Shown piece after piece: positions 29,152-37,822 of a stretch of DNA of 64,000 bases (its first letter is position 1; each line of letters opens with the position of its first letter). Source of the DNA: Candidatus Hydrogenedentota bacterium (lineage in GTDB: Bacteria; Hydrogenedentota; Hydrogenedentia; Hydrogenedentales; JAEUWI01). A program made the position numbers and the translations under genes. The notes beneath the pieces were generated by a model. The model had not been told where the DNA came from. It searched no databases and saw only the letters and a program-made list of their open reading frames with translations. The DNA lies in contig JAHBVV010000020.1 of assembly GCA_019637335.1 (NCBI GenBank), forward strand, positions 62,001-126,000. The letters run 5' to 3'.

Positions 29152-30348
29152 TTGGGTTTCTTTTCCAGGCGCCATGAGTTCCTCAATGCGAGTCTCCGGA
29201 TTGCGCTGGACCTCTCCTGTCTCGCCGGGGTCTACCTTCTGGCGGCCGTGCTGGTCCTGCCCGAGGGGGGATCGCTCGTAGCCTACGCGCGATCGGGCCT
29301 TCCGTACCTCGTGGCCTTCTCGACGATCTGGATCCTGGTTGCGACCGATCAGCGCCTCTTTCTCTCCCGGCGGAGCGAAGCCATGGTGGCGCTGCTCTTT
29401 TCCGTGGCGAAGGCTTTCTTCACCGCGTTCCTTTTCACGGTGTTCGTGATCGCGCTGTACATGCGCAATGACGACGGAAGCTCCGATCTGGACCGCACCT
29501 TTCTCTTTGTTTTCGGGCTTCTGGCGCTGTGCACCTTGCTCTTGTTCCGGCTGCTTCTCGGGTTGAGCCTGTGGAACCTGCGCCGCCGCGGCTTCAATTC
29601 GCGACGGATTCTGATCATCGGCAGCAACGCGCGCACGCAGAAGCTCGTGGACATTCTGCACGCAAACGAGCAGTACGGCTACCACGTCGAGGGCTTCCTG
29701 GAAGTGGACCCGGATCGCCGCCCGCTGCTGGAGGAGCGCGGGGTGACCTATCTGGGCCCCCTGGACGAGCTGGACAAGATCCTGGTTAACCGCGTCATTG
29801 ACGCGGTCTATATCGCGCTGCCGGTGCGCTCCTATTACGAGAAGATCCAGAGCGCGGCCCACCTCTGCGAGGGCGTCGGCGTGCCCGTGCGCTTCATGGC
29901 GGACCTGTTCCCCCTTCGCCTCGCCACCAGTGAGATGAACCATGTGGGGGACATCCCGCTGCTGTCGCTTTCCACGGAGCCCGGCGCGCGACCGCAATTC
30001 GCCTTGCACCGCGCCGTGGATATGGGGGTTTCCGCGCTGTTGCTGGTGGTGTTGTCGCCCGTGTTTCTGCTCGCGGCCGCCCTCGTGAAACTCGACTCGC
30101 CGGGGCCGGTCTTTACCACCCGGCCCCGAAGGACGCCGGGCGGGTCCATCGACCTGTGGGTGTTCCGCACCACGTCCGCCTCCACCCCGGAAGGCGGCGA
30201 GCCGGCGCTGACGCGCACCGGGCAAGTTTTCCGGCGGTACGGGATCGACGAATTGCCCGAGCTGATCAACGTGTTTCGGGGGGAGATCAGCCTGTCCGGC
30301 CCGATAGCCGGCGATGGCCGCGCAAGCAAGGTGGATAGCCCCGTTTAG
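29152..30348 (+). CDS. Polyprenyl-phosphate sugar-1-phosphate transferase paralogue, C-terminally truncated
   Basis: I place the start at TTG 29152, six bases after a perfect AGGAGG (29140-29145); this gives 398 residues starting MGFFSRRHEFLNASLRIALD. Four to five membrane helices (about 15-145) precede a CoA-binding-like Rossmann segment (RRILIIGSNARTQKLVDIL), as in WbaP/WcaJ proteins. The transferase domain starts well (VKLDSPGPVF) and keeps the catalytic Asp-Glu in GIDELPELINVFRGEISL. However, the usual KFRSM reads VFRTT, GPRP reads GPIA, and the last 60 or so residues (PG-TGLWQVSGR onward) are absent. It is immediately followed by an intact paralogue. It may be inactive, or serve as a partner of that enzyme. 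Confidence 0.8.
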   Translation: MGFFSRRHEFLNASLRIALDLSCLAGVYLLAAVLVLPEGGSLVAYARSGLPYLVAFSTIWILVATDQRLFLSRRSEAMVALLFSVAKAFFTAFLFTVFVIALYMRNDDGSSDLDRTFLFVFGLLALCTLLLFRLLLGLSLWNLRRRGFNSRRILIIGSNARTQKLVDILHANEQYGYHVEGFLEVDPDRRPLLEERGVTYLGPLDELDKILVNRVIDAVYIALPVRSYYEKIQSAAHLCEGVGVPVRFMADLFPLRLATSEMNHVGDIPLLSLSTEPGARPQFALHRAVDMGVSALLLVVLSPVFLLAAALVKLDSPGPVFTTRPRRTPGGSIDLWVFRTTSASTPEGGEPALTRTGQVFRRYGIDELPELINVFRGEISLSGPIAGDGRASKVDSPV

Positions 30349-30384
30349 TCCGAACACGCTCCCGATCAGGTTGAGGTAACTACA

Positions 30385-31821
30385 TTGTTAATGTCTTCCA
30401 GCCCGCGAAAACGCGCAGTCCCGCCCGGCGTGCTTATCTTTCTGGACACCTGCTGCATTGTGGGCGCTTTTGCGACGGCGATAAACCAGTATGTTCCAAT
30501 GACCGAGCCCATCTGGCCGTCGGTGCGCGAAAACCTGCCCTACCTGGCCGTCATGTTGCTCGTCTGGTACAGCGCGGCGTTCGAGCGCGGGTTGTGGAGC
30601 GTGCGCAACCGCCAGGATGTCGTTCACTATCTGAGCGCCGTGACGAAGGCCGTCGGCGACGCGTGCGTGATCTGCGTCTTCGTCATGGTGCTGTTCACGC
30701 GCGGCGCGCTCAACCAGGTTTTCCTGGTGGTGTTTTGCCTTTCCACGCTGGCGTTTCTGCTCATGTTTCGCTTCGGCCTGCGCCTGATTATCCACAAGCT
30801 CCGCGACTTCGGGTATAACCAGCAGCGCGCCGCGATTGTGGGCGCGAACGTGCGCACGCGACGCCTCATCGAGGTGCTGCGGAGCCAGCAGGGTCTCGGG
30901 TATACGCTTGTGGGCGTGCTCGACGACGACCCCGGGCGCGCGAGCGCCATCGAAGGGACCGGCGTCCCCTATGCGGGGAAAATTGAGCAACTCGAGGGCA
31001 TGGTCGAGCGCGGGGAGGTCGAGGAAGTATACATATCCCTTCCGGTCCGGTCGTGCTACGAGGAGATCCAGGGGATCGCGCACCTGTGTGAAGGCGCCTC
31101 GGCGCCGGTGCACATGGTGGCGGACCTGTTTCCGATGCGGGTGGCGACCAGCCGGCTGATGCACCTGGAAGACATTCCGCTGCTGAACCTTTCGACGATC
31201 CCGGAAGCGCACGGCAAGGTGTTCATGAAGCGGGCCATTGATTTCATCGGCTCGTCCATTCTGATATTCATCCTGTGCGTACCGGTTCCCCTGATTCCTA
31301 TCCTGGCGCTGCTCATCAAGCTTGACTCCAAGGGGCCCGTGTTCTTCCTGCAGGAACGCGTCGGCCAGAATCAGCGCCGCTTCAAGATGATCAAATTCCG
31401 GTCCATGGTGACGAACGCCGAGGAATTGAAGGCGAAGCTTCTCGAGCAGAACGAAATGGACGGTCCGGTCTTCAAGATTAAGAATGACCCGCGGATCACG
31501 CGTCTGGGGCGCTTCATACGAAAGTACAGCCTGGACGAATTCCCGCAGCTCTTCAATGTCTGGCGCGGGGAGATGAGTCTGGTCGGCCCGCGCCCGCCGA
31601 TTCCCTCGGAGGTGGAGGAATACTCCTGGAGCCAGCGGCGGCGGTTGAGCGTTCGCCCGGGGATGACCGGCCTCTGGCAGGTGAGCGGGCGAAATGACGT
31701 TACCTTCGAAGAGTGGGTTGAGATGGATTTGGAATACATCGATTCGTGGTCCATCTGGCTGGATTTTGTTATATTGATGAAAACCTTCCGGGCGGTTGTC
31801 GCCGGGCGGGGCGCGTCCTAA
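30385..31821 (+). CDS. Undecaprenyl-phosphate sugar phosphotransferase (exopolysaccharide priming enzyme)
   Basis: The enzyme that starts a repeat unit by moving a sugar 1-phosphate from a nucleotide sugar onto undecaprenyl phosphate in the inner membrane. Start is TTG 30385 (GAGG 8 bases upstream) or ATG 30391; the former gives 478 residues. N-terminal membrane helices, a Rossmann segment (QQRAAIVGANVRTRRLIEVL) and a last hydrophobic helix lead to the catalytic domain. All motifs are intact: KLDSKGPVFFLQERVG, MIKFRSM, SLDEFPQLFNVWRGEMSLVG, GPRPPIPSE, and RPGMTGLWQVSGRN. It follows the truncated paralogue by 36 bases, aligns with it over the whole length that survives, and is doubtless co-transcribed. 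Sugar specificity cannot be read from sequence. Confidence 0.92.
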   Translation: MLMSSSPRKRAVPPGVLIFLDTCCIVGAFATAINQYVPMTEPIWPSVRENLPYLAVMLLVWYSAAFERGLWSVRNRQDVVHYLSAVTKAVGDACVICVFVMVLFTRGALNQVFLVVFCLSTLAFLLMFRFGLRLIIHKLRDFGYNQQRAAIVGANVRTRRLIEVLRSQQGLGYTLVGVLDDDPGRASAIEGTGVPYAGKIEQLEGMVERGEVEEVYISLPVRSCYEEIQGIAHLCEGASAPVHMVADLFPMRVATSRLMHLEDIPLLNLSTIPEAHGKVFMKRAIDFIGSSILIFILCVPVPLIPILALLIKLDSKGPVFFLQERVGQNQRRFKMIKFRSMVTNAEELKAKLLEQNEMDGPVFKIKNDPRITRLGRFIRKYSLDEFPQLFNVWRGEMSLVGPRPPIPSEVEEYSWSQRRRLSVRPGMTGLWQVSGRNDVTFEEWVEMDLEYIDSWSIWLDFVILMKTFRAVVAGRGAS

Positions 31822-31873
31822 AAAATTTCCCTGTGGGCCATTCCCCGCGGCCATTACGGCTGTTCGCACGAAG

Positions 31874-31895
31874 TGGCGCGCCGCTCGGCGCGCCA
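31874..31895 (+). terminator. Strong GC hairpin after the sugar transferase
   Basis: TGGCGCGCC (31874-31882) and GGCGCGCCA (31887-31895) pair perfectly around GCTC, 53 bases beyond the stop. There is no T-run, so it could slow or end transcription between the transferases and the regulator gene; the rest of this 208-base gap shows nothing else. Confidence 0.4.
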
Positions 31896-32029
31896 GGTCT
31901 GACGCTCAGGCCAGGATTGTAGCGTCGCGCGCCCTGTCCCTGTTCCGCGTGGCCTCCGCGATGCCGCAGCAGCCGCCGCGCGCCCCGGTCCGGTGGTCGC
32001 ATAAGTAACCTATTGGATAGGAGCCGCAA

Positions 32030-33865
32030 TTGTTTCAAGTCACGGCGAGGAGCGGGGCGTCGAAGGGCACATCCTGGGTGATCGCGGAGCGTCCGCTCGT
32101 GTTCGGGCGTGACATCGTGTGCGACATCCGGGTGAGCGATCCCCTCGTATCGCGCCGTCACTGCCAGATCTGGCTGGATGGCGATCGCGTGACGCTGCGT
32201 GATCTGGGCAGCAGCAACGCTACCTTCGTCAACGGCGAGCCGGTCAAGGAGGCGCGGCTGGAGCCTGGCGACGAGGTGGCGGTCGGCAGCGCGATATTCC
32301 TCGTTGCGCGGGTGGTGATGGACACCGAGGTTCCGTCGTTTTCCCCGAACTCGCCTCCGCCCACTCAATCTTTGGTGCCCGGCGAGCCCCTCTATCTCGA
32401 CCGCGACCGCACCGCGCTCGCGGTCCAGGGCCGCCCGCGCACGGCGGAGGATCTCGCCGAACTGTTCGCGCTGGGCCGACTGCTCAGCGAGGCCTCCTCC
32501 TTCTCGGGCCTCATTATGGCGCTGGTGCAGCGCGTGGCGGATCGATTTTCGCCGCGCGTGGTGTTGGTCGCGTACCGCCGCTACCTGGGCGAGGGCCTCG
32601 ACTTCTACCCGCAGGACAGCCACCGGCTGTTTTCCTCGCGGTATCCTGTGGACGAGGTGATCGGACGTTGCATGCAGGATCAGCAGGGGGTGCTTCTGCC
32701 GGAGGGTTATCGCAACGGGGAGGAAGCGGGGGTGCGCACGACGCTGGTCGCGCCCATGGTGCTCGGCCAGGAGGCGATCGGCGCGCTCATCGTGCAGGCC
32801 GAGTCGCCTGTGCAGATCTACGACGAGGGCGATCTCGAGTATCTGCTCGCCGTGGCGCAGGTCACGGCGCCTTACGCGCACGCGCTGGACCGGCTCCGTA
32901 TCCTGGAGCGCGAGAACGAGCTGCTGGTCGCGGGCGCCGCGGAAGGCGTGGCGCTGATCGGGGAGAGCCCGGCCGTCGAGCGGGTTCGGGGCCTGGCCCG
33001 GGACTGCGCGCGGTCGGATTTGAACACGATTGTGCTCGGGGAGACGGGCACGGGCAAGGAACTCGTCGTGCGCCTTATCCACCAGCTGTCGGCCCGATCG
33101 TCCGCGCCGCTGACGGTGGTGAATTGCGCGGCGATACCGCCCGAGCTGCTGGAGAGCGAACTGTTTGGTTACGAGCGCGGGGCGTTTACCGGCGCGCACA
33201 AGCAGAAAACCGGCCTTTTCGAAGAAAGCGACGGCGGCACGATGTTCCTGGATGAGCTGTGCGATCTCAGCCCGGCGAACCAGGCGCGGCTCCTGCGCGC
33301 AATCGAGACGGGGATCTTCCGGCGGCTGGGCGGGACCTCGGACATCCGCGTGAACGTCCGTTTCATCAGCGCGACGAACCGGAACATGGCCGAAGAGGTC
33401 AAGAGCGGCGCATTCCGGCGCGACTTGTACCACCGGCTGGGCGTCTTCGAAATCACGATCCCGCCGCTTCGCGAGCGCAAGAGCGATATTCAACTCCTGG
33501 CGAAGCATTTCCACCGCCAGGCGCGCGAGCGCCTGGGCAACCGAACCCTGGGTTTTACGGAGGACGCGCTCCGCTACCTGGAGGGCCAGCCGTGGCACGG
33601 GAACGTGCGCGAACTGCGGAACCGGATCGAACGTGCGATGGTAACCGCGCCGACGGAGCGTATCCGGCGCAAGGACCTGGAGCAGAGTCCCGACGCGGCG
33701 CACTCGGACGGCGAGCAGCCGCTCGCGACCCTGGAGGAGGCCGAAAAGGCCCACATTCACGAGGCGCTTCTCCGCTGCGATGGGAACATCGCGGCGGCGG
33801 CGCAGCTGCTGGATATCGGGCGCAGCACACTCTACCGGAAGGTCAGCGAGTACCGCCTTCTGTAG
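32030..33865 (+). CDS. Sigma54-dependent activator with FHA and GAF domains
   Basis: A 611-residue transcription activator from TTG 32030, with AGGAG 6 bases upstream. Residues about 20-95 form an FHA domain (FGRD 25-28, SRRH 41-44, NG 68-69) that binds phosphothreonine. A GAF-like domain (about 140-290) follows. The AAA+ domain has Walker A GETGTGKE (337-344), the sigma54-contacting loop GAFTGA (384-389) and Walker B GGTMFLDEL. A Fis-type helix-turn-helix (NIAAAAQLLDIGRSTLYRKV) ends the protein. It should couple a Ser/Thr kinase signal to RpoN-dependent promoters, probably including genes of this exopolysaccharide locus; no kinase gene and no clear -24/-12 site (GG-N10-GC) was found nearby. 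Confidence 0.92.
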   Translation: MFQVTARSGASKGTSWVIAERPLVFGRDIVCDIRVSDPLVSRRHCQIWLDGDRVTLRDLGSSNATFVNGEPVKEARLEPGDEVAVGSAIFLVARVVMDTEVPSFSPNSPPPTQSLVPGEPLYLDRDRTALAVQGRPRTAEDLAELFALGRLLSEASSFSGLIMALVQRVADRFSPRVVLVAYRRYLGEGLDFYPQDSHRLFSSRYPVDEVIGRCMQDQQGVLLPEGYRNGEEAGVRTTLVAPMVLGQEAIGALIVQAESPVQIYDEGDLEYLLAVAQVTAPYAHALDRLRILERENELLVAGAAEGVALIGESPAVERVRGLARDCARSDLNTIVLGETGTGKELVVRLIHQLSARSSAPLTVVNCAAIPPELLESELFGYERGAFTGAHKQKTGLFEESDGGTMFLDELCDLSPANQARLLRAIETGIFRRLGGTSDIRVNVRFISATNRNMAEEVKSGAFRRDLYHRLGVFEITIPPLRERKSDIQLLAKHFHRQARERLGNRTLGFTEDALRYLEGQPWHGNVRELRNRIERAMVTAPTERIRRKDLEQSPDAAHSDGEQPLATLEEAEKAHIHEALLRCDGNIAAAAQLLDIGRSTLYRKVSEYRLL

Positions 33866-36758
33866 CCGCGCCGGCGCCGCTCAGCGCTTGCAGTTCGCGC
33901 TGGATCTGGCCGGCCGCGCCCGGCGCGAGGTCCGGATCGGCGAGCAGGCGCTGGAAGGTGGCGCGCGCTTCCTCCGCATTGCCGGCGGCGGCCAAAGCCC
34001 GCGCGATGCTCCACTGGATCTCCAGGTGATCCGGGAATTCGGCCTCGGCTTCCCGGAGGCGTTCAAGCGCGCCCTCCGCGTCGCCGCCGCGCAGAAGCAG
34101 ATCGCCCCAGTGGACCGCGCAGGCGGCGCGCTGTTCGCCTTCCAGACAACCATGGGCGCGTTCGAAGAGTGTTGCCGCCAGGTCCCGCCCGCCGAGGGTT
34201 GCCGCCACGATCCCCAGATTGAGGGCGCTTTCGCAGGGCGCCCCGACGTCCGCCTGGAGCTGGTCGTAGGCCTCCTGGACCCGGCTGGCCGCCCAGCCAT
34301 ACGCCAGCATAAGCGCAAGGGGGGGCGTCTGTGGGGGTTGCGCGCGCAGCGCGGCGAGCAATACGCGGGAGGCGGCGTCGAGCTGGCCCGCGGGATCGCG
34401 CAACACCATGGCGACCGCCTCCACCTGGGGCAGCGGGGTTTCGGCGCGCTCCGCGAGCGCATCGGCGGACGCCAGCAGGGTGTCGTCGAAGTCCTGCCGC
34501 CGTTGATGTTTCTCGGTAAACGTGGCGAAGCGGTTCCACAGGTCCGGGCGCATGGGGCCGGCCTCCACGGCGCGGGCCAGGGCGTCGGCGGCGCCTTCGG
34601 CATCGCCAAAGCCCTCGTCCAGCACGGCTGCAAGCCAGGACCACGCCTCCGCGAGCTCCGCCCGATCCGCGGCGGACGGGTCGGTGATCGCCAGCAGCAT
34701 GTCGATCTGCCTGTACAGCACGCCGCGGTATTGATCGAAGCGATCGTGCTGCTTCGCAAACTCGTAGAACGCCGTCCAGGATGATTTGTCTTCCGGGGCG
34801 ATCTGGATTGCGGCGGCCAATGCCTGGCCCGCCGCGTCCAAATCGCCCTGGGCGGATTCGACCTGCATGATCATGCGGTAGATCTCGGCCGGGTTCCGCG
34901 CGCCGCCGTCAATGGCCTCCTGGAAGTGATCGCGGGCGGCGGCCCAGTGCGCGCCCGCCTCATCGGCGCGGTCGGGCTGGTCGCGCTTGAGTATAGCGGC
35001 GATCGACTCAACGCGCCCCAGGAGACCGTGCGCCGAAGGCAGGCCGGGCGCGGTCTCCAGAATCGCGCGCGCGTTTTCGCGCGCCGCCTCCAGCCGGTCT
35101 TCGGCCACCGGGATCCCGCCTTCCTCGCGCGCAGCGGCCTGCGCGAGCATGAGGTTCGCGCGCCCGGCGGGGAGGTGGTTCAGAAAAGCGTGGGGATTGA
35201 GCGCGAGCGCGGTCTCGAAGTGCCGCAGCGCGGCATCGGGCCGCTGCCGGTCCAGCTCGGCCAGGCCCATGTGCCCGGGGATCCTCCAGTTCCAGCCGGC
35301 GTGCCCCGCGGCGGATTCGAAGGCCCGCATGGCTGCGTCCAGATCGCCGGCTTGCCGGGCATCCTCGCCCGCATTGAAGTGATACTCGGAGACGAAACGG
35401 CGGGTTTCCTGCCAGGTGGCCAGGGCCAGCAGCACGGCGAAGGCGGCGCGCAGCGCGCGGGACCAGCCGGGCGGCAAGGAGGCCGCGTTCTGGCGGTTCT
35501 CACGCCAGAGCCCGTCGAGCAGGCCCATCACGATGAAGAAGAGCGCGGCGGTGACGGGTACGCGGAGGTTGAAGCCGAAGAGGCCGTCGATGGCGAAGGC
35601 GGCGAAGAAGGCGGCGAAGGCGTAGCCCAGGCGGCGGTGGGCGGGGGAGGGTCCCTGCGCGGCCATCAGCAGGCCAAAACCCGCGCCGAGCACAATCAGG
35701 GTGAGGTAGAGCCCGGCGGCCGCGATGCCGCCGTCGATGGCCAGCTCCAGGAGGTCATTGTGCACATGTTCGTTGACCCGCAGCTCCTGCGCGAACCAGG
35801 CCTGCTCGAAGGGGGTCCAGTGGGGCGCGTAGGCCAGCGCGTAGACGCCGGGCCCATGCCCAACCAGGGGAGACTCGAACAGCATGCTGGTTGCGCTGAC
35901 GTAGGATTGGTAGCGGAGGAGCAGGGAGAGGTCTAGGGGGAAGATCTGGCCCGTCCGCAGGTGGGTCATGTACATGGCGCTTCCGGCGGCGGCGAATCCG
36001 AGCGCGGCGAAGATCAGGAGCGAGGCCGTTACGCCCAGCACGGGGCGCCGGGACTTGCGGAGGAACACCCAGGAGATCGCCACGAGCGCGGCGGCCCCCG
36101 CCAGCGCGATCCAGCCGGCGCGTTGCCCGGTGCTGGCGAGGTGGAAGAGCAGCACGGGCGCCAGCACCCAGGCTGTCCACGCCGCGCCCGAGCGCAACAG
36201 GCAGGCGATCATGATCAGCGCGAGAATAATTGCGTGCGCGGCGTAGTTGGGGTTGCCGAAGGTCGCCGGGAGATTCGTGTAGGTATCGCTCGTCCTGTCC
36301 TCCCAGGGGAAGGGGTCGAGGCCGGCTTTCTGCGCCACGGCGTACAGCCCGGCCACAAAGACCGCGGTACAGAAGACGGTGAACAGGCGGAGGACCTGCT
36401 CGGGCGTCCGGTAGATCTGGCTGGCCAGCCAGTAGAGCGCAAATAGGCCGAAGAATTGCCCGGTCTCGAGCAGGCTGTAGCGGAAGTAGCCGGAAAAGGC
36501 GGTTCCGATGGCGAAAAACGCGAGCAGGCAGAGGATGACCTCGGCAAAGATGGCGGGCCGGCGGAGCGGGCGCCCGGTAATCCAGCTGACGAGCACATAG
36601 CTGCCCGCGAGCAGCCCCGCCGCCCAGGCGGTGATCAGCTCCTTGATGTGAATCGTCGGATCGTCCGTGCCCCAGTACATGGCGAGCACCAGAACAAACA
36701 AATAGGCGGCGAGCGCGAATCGGTAGAACGAATCGAGCTTGGAAGCAGGTTGGCTCAC
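33843..36758 (-). CDS. O-antigen ligase/polymerase-like membrane protein with C-terminal TPR domain
   Basis: A 971-residue protein from GTG 36758 (GGAGA 7 bases upstream). The first 430 residues hold about 11-12 membrane helices with the Wzy_C signature region: FGNPNYAAHAIILAL, LASTGQRAGWIAL and the periplasmic-loop motif RVNEHVHNDLLELAIDGG. Such proteins join or polymerise polysaccharide chains at the periplasmic face. The following 540 residues are TPR helices (for example AIDGGARNPAEIYRMIMQVE), an uncommonly long tail. Its 3' end overlaps the end of the sigma54-activator gene by 23 bases on the opposite strand. Together with the priming transferase and the GT4 enzyme it would build an exopolysaccharide. 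Confidence 0.85.
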   Translation of the reverse strand: MSQPASKLDSFYRFALAAYLFVLVLAMYWGTDDPTIHIKELITAWAAGLLAGSYVLVSWITGRPLRRPAIFAEVILCLLAFFAIGTAFSGYFRYSLLETGQFFGLFALYWLASQIYRTPEQVLRLFTVFCTAVFVAGLYAVAQKAGLDPFPWEDRTSDTYTNLPATFGNPNYAAHAIILALIMIACLLRSGAAWTAWVLAPVLLFHLASTGQRAGWIALAGAAALVAISWVFLRKSRRPVLGVTASLLIFAALGFAAAGSAMYMTHLRTGQIFPLDLSLLLRYQSYVSATSMLFESPLVGHGPGVYALAYAPHWTPFEQAWFAQELRVNEHVHNDLLELAIDGGIAAAGLYLTLIVLGAGFGLLMAAQGPSPAHRRLGYAFAAFFAAFAIDGLFGFNLRVPVTAALFFIVMGLLDGLWRENRQNAASLPPGWSRALRAAFAVLLALATWQETRRFVSEYHFNAGEDARQAGDLDAAMRAFESAAGHAGWNWRIPGHMGLAELDRQRPDAALRHFETALALNPHAFLNHLPAGRANLMLAQAAAREEGGIPVAEDRLEAARENARAILETAPGLPSAHGLLGRVESIAAILKRDQPDRADEAGAHWAAARDHFQEAIDGGARNPAEIYRMIMQVESAQGDLDAAGQALAAAIQIAPEDKSSWTAFYEFAKQHDRFDQYRGVLYRQIDMLLAITDPSAADRAELAEAWSWLAAVLDEGFGDAEGAADALARAVEAGPMRPDLWNRFATFTEKHQRRQDFDDTLLASADALAERAETPLPQVEAVAMVLRDPAGQLDAASRVLLAALRAQPPQTPPLALMLAYGWAASRVQEAYDQLQADVGAPCESALNLGIVAATLGGRDLAATLFERAHGCLEGEQRAACAVHWGDLLLRGGDAEGALERLREAEAEFPDHLEIQWSIARALAAAGNAEEARATFQRLLADPDLAPGAAGQIQRELQALSGAGAATEGGTR

Positions 36759-36934
36759 GAGTATCTCCAGGGATCGCGGGCGGCGCGGGGCGACCGGTAG
36801 ACGCCGTTCCCGCCGGCAAACGGCGAGTTGCGCGCACCGCGAGATGCCGGCGGGGCGTTTCCCCGTATGGGGGGTGAAGTGCGTATGCTACCATTGCCAT
36901 CCGGGAAGGCGCAATGACTTGCGGCGGGCGGATC

Positions 36935-36943
36935 TGCTAGGAT
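36935..36943 (+). promoter_or_regulatory. Extended -10 element upstream of the TPR protein
   Basis: TGCTAGGAT fits TGnTAnnAT. A TTGCGG stands only 13 bases ahead, too close for a -35. Expected transcript start is near 36950. Confidence 0.35.
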
Positions 36944-36968
36944 GCCGCGCATAACCCGCCCACAACCA

Positions 36969-36990
36969 GGGGCCGCGTATCCGCGGCCCC
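36969..36990 (+). promoter_or_regulatory. Leader hairpin covering the ribosome-binding position
   Basis: GGGGCCGCG-TATC-CGCGGCCCC is a perfect 9-bp stem with a 4-base loop ending 3 bases before ATG 36994. It would replace or hide any Shine-Dalgarno sequence, so translation may be controlled; alternatively it ends antisense transcription. Confidence 0.45.
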
Positions 36991-36993
36991 GCA

Positions 36994-37785
36994 ATGGATT
37001 CCATGACAGCAGATACCCCCAGCCCCACCGATTGCGCGCTGGCGCCGGTTGCGCCGCGCGGCGCCTACGAGGTGCTGCTTGCAATCAGCGCAATCGCCTT
37101 CCTCGTCCTTGCCGGGGCCTTGATAGGTTACCGCGTGTATGGCGCGCAATTGACGGCCGGTCTCGATGCGGCGTGCGCCGAGGCTTCGTTTCAGGCGGGC
37201 CAGAAATTCGAAGCGCAGGGTAACCTGGCGCAGGCGGTATTGAAGTACCGGCAGGCGTTGGGGGGGCGATTCTCGAATGACGAGTCGCGCTTCATGTGCG
37301 GGCGGGCAATAGGCGACCTGTTGGTCCGGCAGGGCATGCATGAAGAGGCTACCGAGGCCTACGATGAACTTCCCCCGGAAGCCTTCCGCCTGTCCGGGCA
37401 CTACACCGGATACGTGACCGCGCTGTGGCGCACGGGCGCGCTGGAACGCGCGCGGAAACTCGGGGAGATTTGGCTGGAGAAAGCGGACGCCGAGGCGGAC
37501 AGTACGCAGCGCGTCTGGGCCCGCCACGTCCTGCACGGCGTCGCCCGGGAGGAGGGGGACGTCGACGCCGCGCTCCGGTATGGCCGGGACCTGTTGGCGA
37601 TCGATCCCGGCCACTCGACGGCAAACACGGTCGCGCGCCTGCTGATCGATCGCGGCGAGTTCGACGCCGCGCGCGAAGTCGTCGAGACGATGCTTCGAAA
37701 CACGGAGAGCCCGGGACTCCGGCGCGCGGGCGAGCGGGTATTGCAGCAGATTGCGGCCGCCGCCGCCGGAAAGTCGGACCCGTGA
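36994..37785 (+). CDS. Membrane-anchored TPR protein
   Basis: A 263-residue protein from ATG 36994 (or ATG 37003; neither has a Shine-Dalgarno, see the hairpin just upstream). A single membrane helix lies at about 26-46 (VLLAISAIAFLVLAGALIGY), with the rest outside the cytoplasm. Four or five TPR-like helix pairs follow (FQAGQKFEAQGNLAQAVLKY, GDLLVRQGMHEEATEAYDEL, LIDRGEFDAAREVVETMLRN). TPR domains mediate protein binding; beside the polymerase-like/TPR protein on the opposite strand, this one may hold together the polysaccharide assembly or export complex. The GT4 glycosyltransferase gene follows 37 bases downstream in the same direction. Confidence 0.75.
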   Translation: MDSMTADTPSPTDCALAPVAPRGAYEVLLAISAIAFLVLAGALIGYRVYGAQLTAGLDAACAEASFQAGQKFEAQGNLAQAVLKYRQALGGRFSNDESRFMCGRAIGDLLVRQGMHEEATEAYDELPPEAFRLSGHYTGYVTALWRTGALERARKLGEIWLEKADAEADSTQRVWARHVLHGVAREEGDVDAALRYGRDLLAIDPGHSTANTVARLLIDRGEFDAAREVVETMLRNTESPGLRRAGERVLQQIAAAAAGKSDP

Positions 37786-37822
37786 CCCGGTCGCGCGCGC
37801 GTTGGCGGGATGCGACGGCCCG

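Noticed and set aside
31822-32029. Sigma54 promoter ahead of the FHA activator
   Set aside because: No GG-N10-GC spacing with the usual TGGC/TTGC context could be found in this gap.
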